Shown here: piece after piece, positions 43,744-51,543 of the stretch
How the letters are laid out: every line of letters starts with the position of its first letter
How positions within the stretch are numbered: the stretch's first letter is position 1
Origin: Pseudomonas oryzagri
GTDB lineage: Bacteria; Pseudomonadota; Gammaproteobacteria; Pseudomonadales; Pseudomonadaceae
Direction: 5' to 3'
Length of the DNA stretch: 64,000 nucleotides
NCBI RefSeq assembly: GCF_020831405.1
Contig: NZ_JAJHPU010000045.1
Span: 52,530 to 116,529, forward strand
The notes under the pieces: model-generated
The model's database searches: none
What the model saw: the letters and a program-made list of their open reading frames with translations, nothing else
What the model was told of the DNA's origin: nothing
Position numbers and translations under genes: made by a program

Positions 43744-44955
43744 ATGAATCCACCCCAGCTGTTTGTCGTCCTGATCGCCGGCCTCGCCTCGCTCGGCCAG
43801 TTCGCCATCGCCACCTACCTGCCGGCGTTCGACGCCATAGGCGCGGAGCTGGCCGCCAGTGCGACGCAGATGCAGCAGTCGCTCACCGCCTATCTGCTGC
43901 CATTCGCCCTGGCCATCCTCTGGCACGGCGCGATCTCCGATGCCATCGGCCGCCGCCGCTTCATCCTCGCCGGCCTGCTGCTGTTCACGACCGGCTCGCT
44001 GGTCTGCGCGCTGGCGCCGAGCATCGCCTGGCTGTTCGCCGGGCGGGTCCTGCAGGGGCTGTCCGCCGGCATCGGCATCGTGGTCGGCCGCGCCATGCTG
44101 CGCGACCGTTTCGAGGGCGCACAAGCGCAGAAGCAGCTGGCCACGGTGGCCATCCTGTTCTGCCTGGCGCCGGCCCTGGCGCCGGTGTGCGGCGGCTGGC
44201 TTCTGCCGGTAGTCGGCTGGCGCGGCATCTTCGCCTTCCTCGCTTTGCTCGGCGCGCTGCTGTGCCTGGGTTGCTGGCGCCATCTGCCGGAGACCCTGCC
44301 GGCGGAGCGGCGTCAGTCGCTGCATCCGCTCGAGCTGACGCGCGCCTTCGCCGCGCTGCTGCGCGACCGCCGCTACCTGCTGATCTGCCTGGCCAACGCC
44401 GGGGTCAACACCGCCATCTACCTCTACGTCCTGAGCGCGCCGGTGTTCGTCACGCGCCATCTGGGCCTCGGTCCGCAGTCCTTCGCCTGGCTGTTCCTGC
44501 CGATCGTCGGCGGCCTGCTGGCCGGCTCCTTCGCCGCCCGCCGCGCCGCCGGGCGGCTGCCCGTGGAACTCGCGGTGCAGAGCGGCTACGTCGTGATGCT
44601 GGTGGCCGCGGCGCTCAATATCGGCGCCGCGCTGTGGCTGCCGGTCGGCGTGCCCTGGTCGCTGGTGGCGCTGCCGCTGTTCGGCCTGGGCCTGATGCTC
44701 ACGCAGCCCGGCCTGCAGCTGCTGGCCCTCGAACGCTTTCCCGCGCGTCGCGGCCTGGCCGCCAGCGGCTACGTGACCCTCCAGCAGACCGGCAACGCGC
44801 TGTCCGCGGCGCTGCTGGTGCCGCTGCTGCTGGGCAGCACGCTCGGTCTGGCGCTGGGCATGGCCGTGCTGGCCTGCCTGGCGATGCTGGCGTTTCGCCT
44901 GGCGCAGCGCGGGTTGAGCGGAGAGCAGCCGCTGTCCGGCGAGCAAAATGCCTGA
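43744..44955 (+). CDS. MFS transporter, Bcr/CflA family drug efflux type
   Basis: Twelve-helix major facilitator (403 aa). First helix FVVLIAGLASLGQFAIATYLPAF carries the TYLPA motif of the Bcr/CflA group; the loop motif is DAIGRRRFI, and helix 4-5 contains GRVLQGLSAGIGIVVGRAMLRD. Probably proton-driven export of a small toxic compound. Start ATG at 43744; upstream codons are not part of the fold. Convergent with the araC-type gene, 63 bp apart. Confidence 0.85.
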   Translation: MNPPQLFVVLIAGLASLGQFAIATYLPAFDAIGAELAASATQMQQSLTAYLLPFALAILWHGAISDAIGRRRFILAGLLLFTTGSLVCALAPSIAWLFAGRVLQGLSAGIGIVVGRAMLRDRFEGAQAQKQLATVAILFCLAPALAPVCGGWLLPVVGWRGIFAFLALLGALLCLGCWRHLPETLPAERRQSLHPLELTRAFAALLRDRRYLLICLANAGVNTAIYLYVLSAPVFVTRHLGLGPQSFAWLFLPIVGGLLAGSFAARRAAGRLPVELAVQSGYVVMLVAAALNIGAALWLPVGVPWSLVALPLFGLGLMLTQPGLQLLALERFPARRGLAASGYVTLQQTGNALSAALLVPLLLGSTLGLALGMAVLACLAMLAFRLAQRGLSGEQPLSGEQNA

Positions 44956-45018
44956 AACCCAGGCGCGGCGGATGGGGGAGGGGCAGGGCCGACCGAGGGC
45001 CGGCCCGCCAGGGCTGCC

Positions 45019-46032
45019 CTACTTGCGCGGCACGATGTTGTGCTCCGTCCGCCAGGCGGCCGGCGGCATGCCGAACTGGGCGATGAACCAGCGGGTGAAG
45101 GAGCTGGGCATCGAGTAGCCGAGCATGTCGGCGATGCGGCCGAGCGAGTAGCCGGGGTTCTCCAGGTAGCGGATCACCAGGTCGCGGCGCACCCCGTTGA
45201 TCAGGTCGCTGAAGGTCGCGCCCCCTTCCTCCAGGCGGCGCTGCAGGGTGCGCACGTTCATGCCCTGGGTCTGGGCGATCTGTTCGATGGTGGCGCGGCC
45301 CATCGGCAGCAGCAGGTAGATGGTCTTGCGCACGTCGAACACCAGCGAGTGCTCGCCCTCGGTCTGCAGCGAATCCAGGTAGCGCCGGGCGTGGCGCGCC
45401 ATCGCCTCGTTGGCCAGCGGGTTGGCGGCGTCGAGGTCGGCGGCGGCGCAGACGATGCCGTTGAACTCGCTGCCGAACTCCACCTTGCAGCCGAAGATGC
45501 GCCGGTGCACGGTCAGGTCCGCCGGCGGCTCGTGGGTGAAGTTGACGCTGATCGGATGCCAGTGGGCGCCGAGCAGGGCGGCGCAGAAGCGGTGCATCGT
45601 GCCGACCGCCAGTTCGCTGGCCTGGCGGTTGCGCGTCGGTTCGTCGGTGATCACCTCCTCGCGGATGATCACCGTCTTGCCGGCTTCCTCGATATGGATC
45701 GCCAGCGAATCGTTGAGCAGATGGCGGTACTGCACGATCACCTGCAGCGCGTCGCGCAGGCTGCGCTGGTGGCTGAGCAGCAGGCTGACCTCGCCGAAAT
45801 CCGACAGCTGGCGCAGTTCGGCCATGCGCAGGCCGAAGGTTTCGCAGCCGCTGACCCGTGCCGATTCCTCGAGCAGGTTGATCGCCGCGGCTACCGGGAT
45901 GCGCTGCTTGGGATCGGCCAGCTGGCTGGCGCTCAGACCGGCCTCGGTGAGCAGATTGTGGGTATTGAGGCCCAGGTGACGGGCGACTTCCGGATAGTTG
46001 GTGAGCACGGCGGCTCGGGCGAGTGCAGTCAT
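45019..46032 (-). CDS. AraC-family transcriptional regulator (OruR/ArgR-like type)
   Basis: Regulator of 337 aa. The N-terminal ~220 residues resemble the ligand-binding part of this AraC subgroup (start MTALARAAVLTNYPEVARHLGL). The C-terminus holds two helix-turn-helix units (IEQIAQTQGMNVRTLQRRLEE and LGRIADMLGYSMPSSFTRWF). The ATG at 46032 is preferred to a TTG 24 bp upstream. It is the only recognisable AraC-type regulator in the island and lies divergent from promoter C, so it is the natural candidate to bind the direct-repeat operators. Ligand unknown. Confidence 0.88.
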   Translation of the reverse strand: MTALARAAVLTNYPEVARHLGLNTHNLLTEAGLSASQLADPKQRIPVAAAINLLEESARVSGCETFGLRMAELRQLSDFGEVSLLLSHQRSLRDALQVIVQYRHLLNDSLAIHIEEAGKTVIIREEVITDEPTRNRQASELAVGTMHRFCAALLGAHWHPISVNFTHEPPADLTVHRRIFGCKVEFGSEFNGIVCAAADLDAANPLANEAMARHARRYLDSLQTEGEHSLVFDVRKTIYLLLPMGRATIEQIAQTQGMNVRTLQRRLEEGGATFSDLINGVRRDLVIRYLENPGYSLGRIADMLGYSMPSSFTRWFIAQFGMPPAAWRTEHNIVPRK

Positions 46033-46100
46033 CTTGTTATATCCGCTCGTTGTCAAAAGGCGTCCCGCTACGCCGGCGGTCTAAAACTTATAGCGCTCGC

Positions 46101-46135
46101 GTCACTAAATGAAAAGCAATTATCGGCAATTATCG
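46101..46135 (+). promoter_or_regulatory. Isolated operator half-site near the araC-type gene
   Basis: GTCACTAAATGAAAA (46101-46115) resembles the first half of the operators, 72 bp upstream of site C and close to the regulator's own start. A tandem 10-bp repeat GCAATTATCG follows (46116-46135). It could serve autoregulation or looping; weak evidence. Confidence 0.4.
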
Positions 46136-46172
46136 GTTTCTCGGCCGGTCGCAGGCCTGCTCGCCGGTGTTT

Positions 46173-46235
46173 GTCATCAAATGAGAAATGCCTGACGCGG
46201 AATGTAAAGCGACCGGGGGGTGCGCTCTTTACTGT
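46173..46235 (+). promoter_or_regulatory. AraC-type operator and promoter C (before hydrolase-DUF1302 operon)
   Basis: GTCATCAAATGAGAA (from 46173) and GACGCGGAATGTAAA (from 46194) are 21 bp apart; the -10 box TACTGT (46230-46235) lies 21 bp after ATGTAAA. Same geometry as promoters A, B and D. Confidence 0.7.
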
Positions 46236-46293
46236 GGATCTCGAGGGGATCGGTTGACAGACCGACCCGAATATCCAGAGCAAGGGTGCTGAC

Positions 46294-46905
46294 GTGGAAA
46301 AACTGCAAACCGCCGCAACAGTCCTGATCGTTCCCGGTCTGCGCGACCATGTTGCCGAGCATTGGCAAACGTTGCTGCAAGCCCGCCTGGCCAAGGTCCG
46401 TTCGGTACCGCCGCTGCAAACCGACAAGCTCAGCTGCGCTGCGCGGGTCGAGGCGATCCAGCACGAACTGGAGCAGATCGACGGCCCGGTGATCCTGGTG
46501 GCGCACAGCGCCGGCGTGCTGATGGTGGCCCACTGGGCGGCCCGCCACAGCCATGCCATCAAGGGCGCGCTGCTGGCCGCGCCGCCGGACCTCGAGGCCA
46601 GCTGGCCGGAGGGCTATCCGACCCCGGATACCCTGCGCGCCCACGGCTGGGACCCGCTGCCCAACGGACCGCTGCCGTTTCCCAGCATAGTCGCGGCAAG
46701 CAGCAACGATCATCTGGCCAGCTTCGAGGCGGTCGCCCGCATGGCCAAGGACTGGGGCAGCGAACTGGTCAATTGCGGTGCCGTCGGCCATCTCAATCCG
46801 GCGGCGGGCTTCGGCCCCTGGCCGCAGGCCGAGCAGTTCGTCGAGGCATTGGATCGCCAGCAAGGGAGTTGCCTGGTCCGCCGTACCGCCGTTGCCAGCA
46901 ACTGA
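46294..46905 (+). CDS. RBBP9/YdeN-like alpha/beta hydrolase
   Basis: Small serine hydrolase (203 aa). Nucleophile Ser72 in VAHSAGVLM, acid Asp in SSNDHLASF, and His in VGHLNPAAGFG near the end. RBBP9-type proteins are cytoplasmic esterase-like enzymes with few known substrates. Start is GTG with AAGGG ahead. First gene after promoter C, 46 bp before the DUF1302 gene, so it may hydrolyse an ester of the imported compound (inference). Confidence 0.85.
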   Translation: MEKLQTAATVLIVPGLRDHVAEHWQTLLQARLAKVRSVPPLQTDKLSCAARVEAIQHELEQIDGPVILVAHSAGVLMVAHWAARHSHAIKGALLAAPPDLEASWPEGYPTPDTLRAHGWDPLPNGPLPFPSIVAASSNDHLASFEAVARMAKDWGSELVNCGAVGHLNPAAGFGPWPQAEQFVEALDRQQGSCLVRRTAVASN

Positions 46906-46951
46906 TGCCAGCTAACCTTCAACAACAATAAAAACAATCGGAGCCAACGCA

Positions 46952-48904
46952 ATGCATTACCACCGGATCCACAGCGTCACCCCCATGCGCCGCAGCCTGC
47001 TGGCCACCGCCATCATGCTGGCCGCGCTGCCTGCGGCCCAGGCCTTCGAGGTCGATACCGGCAACCCGGACTGGGCGGTGCGTTTCGACAACACCGTCAA
47101 GTACAACTACGGTGTGCGCACCGAGAGCGCCGGCAAGCGCTTCCTGGGGACGCCGAACAACAACGACGGCGACTACAACTTCCGCAAGTCCGGCACCAAC
47201 ATCACCAACCGCGTCGACCTGCTGTCCGAGCTGGACGTGATCTACAAGGAGTCGATGGGCTTTCGCGTCAGTACCGCCGCCTGGTACGACAAGGCCTACG
47301 ACAACACCGGCTCCAACTCCAACCCGTTCGTAAACGGCAACGGCGCGCGGTCGGGCATCAATCCGGACCTCGGCCTGCCGGGCACCGGCGTGCCGCTGGG
47401 CAGCCCGCACCTGAGCAACTACGCGCAGCGCTACTACAGCGGCCCGTCCGGTGAAGTTCTCGATGCCTTCGTGTTCTACAAGACCGACGTCGGCGAGCAG
47501 TCGGTATTCAGCACCAAGATCGGCCAGCACAACCTGTTCTGGGGCGAGACCCTGCTCAACCCGGTGCACTCGCTGAGCTACGGCCAGTCGGGTCTGGACC
47601 TGGCCAAGCTGGCCGCCTCGCCGGGCACCGAGGCCAAGGAGCTGTTCGTCCCGCGCAACCAGATTTCCGCGTCCTTCCAGGTCAACCCCGAACTGACCCT
47701 GGGCGCCCAGTACTTCCTCGAGTGGGACGAAGCCCGCCTGCCCGAGGCCGGCACCTACTACGGCGGTTCCGACCTGGTGGGCGAGGGCGCGCAGAGCTTC
47801 CTGCTCGGCCACACCGGCACCCCGGGCCTGATCCCGGTGCGCGGCGCGCTGACCACCATCCGCCGTGGCAACGACCTGACTCCGGACAAGCGCGGCGACT
47901 GGGGCGTGATGGCCAAGTGGTCGCCGGAGTGGCTGGACGGCACCCTGGGCGTCTACTACCGCAAGACCTCGGAAGTGCTGCCGCAGGCCTGGCTCGACGC
48001 CCGCGGCATGACCGTGGCGACCGGTCCGTTCGGCACGCCGCCGACCACCCAGCGCGCGGCCATCGGCAACCTGTACAACTCGCTGCAGACCGCCACCTAC
48101 CAGTTCGCCTACGCCGACGACATCGATGTCTACGGCCTCAGCCTGTCCAAGGACGTCGCCGGCATCAGCGTCGGCAGCGACCTGAACATCCGCCACAACA
48201 TGCCGCTGGCCAGCATCCCGGCCATCGTCAGCTCGACCAGCCCGGCGGGCCTGGGCTCCGGCTTCGGCGTACTGCCGGACCGTACCGCGGCCACCGGCGT
48301 GATCTACGCGGTGCCGAGCGACGGCGACAGCCTGAGCGCCCGCGGCGACACGCTGCACTGGACCCTCAACGGCCTGATGACCATCGGCGACACCCCGGTG
48401 TTCGACGGCGCGACCCTGCTGGCCGAGCTGTACTACAGCAACCTGCTGGAACTCGATAACGACAACGAGGCGCTCTACAAGGGCAAGAGCTCCTACCGTG
48501 GCATCGACAAGCCGACCCGCGACAACTGGGGCATCGGCGTCAACTTCACCCCGACCTGGTATCAGGTCTTCCCCGGCGTCGACCTGAGCGCGCCGGTTTC
48601 CGTCAACCTTGGCCTGGATGGCATTTCCCCGGTGCAGGGCGGTGGCGCGGAGGACACCGGAAACTATGCGGTCGGCCTGAGTGCCGCCATCTACAACAAA
48701 TACTTCGTCGACCTGAAATACGTGGATGCCTTCGGCGAAGCCGATGCCTGCCACGACGGGCAAACGGACGGCGCAACCCCGAACGCCTTCGATGGCGAGC
48801 AGGACTACACCTGCTACGGCGGCGGCTACTCGTCCTTCTCCGGTGGTGGTTCGACCACGGAAGACCGCGGCGCGGTCTACCTGACCCTCAAGACCACCTT
48901 CTGA
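46952..48904 (+). CDS. DUF1302 family outer-membrane protein
   Basis: Predicted outer-membrane barrel of 650 aa with signal peptide (SLLATAIMLAALPAAQA). Family hallmarks are FRVSTAAWYDKAYDN and GQHNLFWGETLLNPVHSLSY, and a terminal strand ending in Phe (VYLTLKTTF). The start at 46952 has GGAG 8 bases upstream; MRRSLL 33 bp later is the alternative. DUF1302 proteins co-occur with DUF1329, YCF48-like and RND proteins in hydrophobic substrate catabolism; all four follow in this order here. Likely the outer-membrane part of that transport set. Confidence 0.88.
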   Translation: MHYHRIHSVTPMRRSLLATAIMLAALPAAQAFEVDTGNPDWAVRFDNTVKYNYGVRTESAGKRFLGTPNNNDGDYNFRKSGTNITNRVDLLSELDVIYKESMGFRVSTAAWYDKAYDNTGSNSNPFVNGNGARSGINPDLGLPGTGVPLGSPHLSNYAQRYYSGPSGEVLDAFVFYKTDVGEQSVFSTKIGQHNLFWGETLLNPVHSLSYGQSGLDLAKLAASPGTEAKELFVPRNQISASFQVNPELTLGAQYFLEWDEARLPEAGTYYGGSDLVGEGAQSFLLGHTGTPGLIPVRGALTTIRRGNDLTPDKRGDWGVMAKWSPEWLDGTLGVYYRKTSEVLPQAWLDARGMTVATGPFGTPPTTQRAAIGNLYNSLQTATYQFAYADDIDVYGLSLSKDVAGISVGSDLNIRHNMPLASIPAIVSSTSPAGLGSGFGVLPDRTAATGVIYAVPSDGDSLSARGDTLHWTLNGLMTIGDTPVFDGATLLAELYYSNLLELDNDNEALYKGKSSYRGIDKPTRDNWGIGVNFTPTWYQVFPGVDLSAPVSVNLGLDGISPVQGGGAEDTGNYAVGLSAAIYNKYFVDLKYVDAFGEADACHDGQTDGATPNAFDGEQDYTCYGGGYSSFSGGGSTTEDRGAVYLTLKTTF

Positions 48905-48943
48905 TCCGCGTATTTCTTCGCAACAGAGCAGGAACACCAGAAC

Positions 48944-50302
48944 ATGAAATTCGTGCATACCCTGATCGCTGCCTCCCTCGCCGTCGCTATTGCTGGCCAG
49001 GCCAACGCTGCCGTATCCGCCGATGAAGCCGCCAAGCTCGGCACCAGCCTGACCAAGGTGGGGGCCGACATGGCCGCCAGCGCCGACGGCTCCATCCCCG
49101 CCTACCAGGGCGGCCTGACCACCCCGCCGGCCGGCTTCAAGTCGGGCGACAGCATGCGTCCGGACCCCTTCGCCGGCGAGAAGCCGCTGCTGACCATCGA
49201 CGGCAAGAACGTCGACCAGTACAAGGACCAGCTGAGCGCCACCACCGTCGAACTGGCCAAGCGCTTCCCGACCTTCCGTGTCGACGTCTACCCGACCCAC
49301 CGCTCCGTGGCGCTGCCGCAGAACGTGCTGGACAACACCCTGAAGAACGCCGCCAACGCGCAGTCCAAGGAAGGTGGCACCGCCGTCGACAACGTGCTGC
49401 CGGGCATTCCCTTCCCGATCCCGAAGACCGGCGCCGAGGCGATGTGGAACTTCCTGCTGCGCTACCAGGGCGTGAGCATCGCCTCCAAGTACGACTCCTG
49501 GAACGTCGACGCCGCCGGCACCGCGACCCTGTCCACCACCGGCCAGGCGCACATCAGCTACCCGATCTACGAAGACATGTCCAAGCCGATCGGCGCCAAG
49601 GACACCTACTACCAGATGAAGCTGGCCTACACCGCCCCGGCCCGCCGCGCCGGCGAGGCCATCATGCTGCGCGACGCCGCCAACCCGCTGGTGCAGCCGC
49701 GTAGCGCCTGGCAGTACCTGCCCGGCCAGCGTCGCGTGAAGCTGGCGCCGAACCTCGCCTACGACACCCCGAACCCCGGTACTTCCGGCTCCGGCACCTA
49801 CGACGACGTGTTCGTGTTCAACGGCGCGCTGGACCGCTACGACTGGACCCTGGTCGGCAAGAAGGAGATGTACGTCCCGTACAACACCTACAGCCTGACC
49901 TACCAGGCCGATCCCAAGAAGCTGACCACGCCGAACCACCTGAATCCGGACCACGTGCGCTGGGAGAAGCACCGCGTATGGGTGGTCGAGGGCAAGCTGA
50001 AGGGTAATGCGCGCCACATCTACCACAAGCGTCGCTTCTACCTGGACGAGGACAGCTGGGTCGCCCTGGCTTCCGACCAGTACGACGCCCGTGGCCAGCT
50101 GTATCGCGGTTCCTTCGCCTTCCTGACCCAGAGCTACGACAAGCAGACCCCGGACGCCACCCCGTTCATGATCTACGACCTGATCGGCGGCACCTACAAC
50201 ATCAACGGCGTGGTCGGCCCGTACGGCGGCATCCGCTACATCGACCCGCTGTCCAAGACCCAGTGGTCGCCGGAGGCCCTGGCCGGCGCCGGTATCCGCT
50301 GA
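48944..50302 (+). CDS. DUF1329 family protein, LolA-like outer-membrane lipid carrier family (copy 2)
   Basis: 452 aa exported protein, signal peptide HTLIAASLAVAIAGQANA. It has a proper AGGA ribosome site and follows its DUF1302 partner by 39 bp, so this is the complete arrangement. Nearly identical to copy 1 at 42265. Conserved segments include RKRRFYLDEDSWVAL-like HKRRFYLDEDSWVALASDQY and DRYDWTLVGKKEMYVPYN. Probably a periplasmic or outer-membrane carrier for a hydrophobic compound. Confidence 0.88.
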   Translation: MKFVHTLIAASLAVAIAGQANAAVSADEAAKLGTSLTKVGADMAASADGSIPAYQGGLTTPPAGFKSGDSMRPDPFAGEKPLLTIDGKNVDQYKDQLSATTVELAKRFPTFRVDVYPTHRSVALPQNVLDNTLKNAANAQSKEGGTAVDNVLPGIPFPIPKTGAEAMWNFLLRYQGVSIASKYDSWNVDAAGTATLSTTGQAHISYPIYEDMSKPIGAKDTYYQMKLAYTAPARRAGEAIMLRDAANPLVQPRSAWQYLPGQRRVKLAPNLAYDTPNPGTSGSGTYDDVFVFNGALDRYDWTLVGKKEMYVPYNTYSLTYQADPKKLTTPNHLNPDHVRWEKHRVWVVEGKLKGNARHIYHKRRFYLDEDSWVALASDQYDARGQLYRGSFAFLTQSYDKQTPDATPFMIYDLIGGTYNINGVVGPYGGIRYIDPLSKTQWSPEALAGAGIR

Positions 50303-50436
50303 GGTCGAGCGACGGGCGCCATCCGCTGCGCTTCGCGAGAGGCGGGCGGATGGCGACAGGGAGCGAGCGCTCCCGATCGGACGCCGGGCGGCACCGACGG
50401 TGTCGCCCGGCACGGCTTTCCCAAGAGGACGCGGTA

Positions 50437-51513
50437 ATGGGTTCCTTCAAGAAGTGTGCGCTGCTGGCGCTGGGTATCGCGCTGGGCTCCTCGCTGCAGG
50501 GCATCGCCCAGGCGGGCAGCTACGTCGATGTACTGGACCTGCCGGCCAAGCCGAGCGCTCTGGCCGTGCGCAGCCCGCTGCGCGACGTGGCCCAGGCCGG
50601 CCAGCGCCTGGTGGCGGTCGGCCAGCGTGGCCACATTCTCTACTCCGACAACGGCGGCAAGGACTGGCAGCAGGCCCGCGTGCCGGTCAGCGCCGACCTC
50701 AACTCGGTGCATTTCCCCACCCCCCAGCAGGGCTGGGCGGTCGGCAACGACGGCGTGATCCTGCACAGCAGCGACGCCGGCGCCAGCTGGAACAAGCAGC
50801 TCGACGGCCGGCAGATCGGCGAACGCGTGCTGGCCCACTACCAGGCGCTGGCCGCGGCCGAGCCGGCCAACGAGACCTGGGCGCAGTACGTCGCCGAGGG
50901 CCAGCGGCTGGTCGACGAGGGCGCCGACAAGCCGCTGCTCGACGTCTGGTTCGCCGACGCCCGGCGCGGCTACGCGGTCGGCGTGTTCAACCTGATCCTG
51001 CATACCGAGGACGGCGGCCAGAGCTGGGCGCCCCTGCAGGATCGCACCGACAACCCGCAGAGCCTGCACCTCAACGCCATTAGCGCGGTGGGTGAGGAGC
51101 TGTATATCGCCGGCGAACAGGGCCTGCTGCTCAAGTGGGATGCCGCCCAGCAGCGCTTCGCGGCCCTGCCGACGCCCTACCAGGGCACCTGGTTCGGCGT
51201 GGTCGGCAAGCCGGGCGAGCTGCTCGCCTACGGCCTGCGCGGCCACGTGTTCCGCAGCGGCGACGGCGGGCAGAGCTGGAATCAGGTGGAGACCGGCCTG
51301 CCGGTCAGCATCACCGCCGGCGCCGTGGATGCGCGTGGCGACATCTGGCTGTTCAGCCTGGCCGGCCATGCCCTGCGCGGCACGGGCGACGGCGCGGGCT
51401 TCGCCGTGGTGGCGCAGGAGGCGCTGGCCCCGGTGGCCGGCGTGGCGCAGGACGGCGCGAACCAATTGGTCCTGGTGGGCGAGCGTGGCGTGCGCACGCT
51501 GGCCCTTCAATAA
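50437..51513 (+). CDS. YCF48/BNR-repeat beta-propeller protein
   Basis: Secreted protein (358 aa), signal peptide LLALGIALGSSLQGIAQA. Repeated SxDGGxSW-type units (YSDNGGKDWQ, HSSDAGASWN, HTEDGGQSWA, RSGDGGQSWN) mark a YCF48-like propeller. Such proteins assist assembly of membrane complexes and in pseudomonads sit between DUF1329 and RND genes. AAGAGGA before the ATG at 50437. Likely an assembly or adaptor subunit of the RND transporter downstream. Confidence 0.87.
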   Translation: MGSFKKCALLALGIALGSSLQGIAQAGSYVDVLDLPAKPSALAVRSPLRDVAQAGQRLVAVGQRGHILYSDNGGKDWQQARVPVSADLNSVHFPTPQQGWAVGNDGVILHSSDAGASWNKQLDGRQIGERVLAHYQALAAAEPANETWAQYVAEGQRLVDEGADKPLLDVWFADARRGYAVGVFNLILHTEDGGQSWAPLQDRTDNPQSLHLNAISAVGEELYIAGEQGLLLKWDAAQQRFAALPTPYQGTWFGVVGKPGELLAYGLRGHVFRSGDGGQSWNQVETGLPVSITAGAVDARGDIWLFSLAGHALRGTGDGAGFAVVAQEALAPVAGVAQDGANQLVLVGERGVRTLALQ

Positions 51514-51543
51514 GACAAGAAGAATTACAAAGAGTACCTAGCG

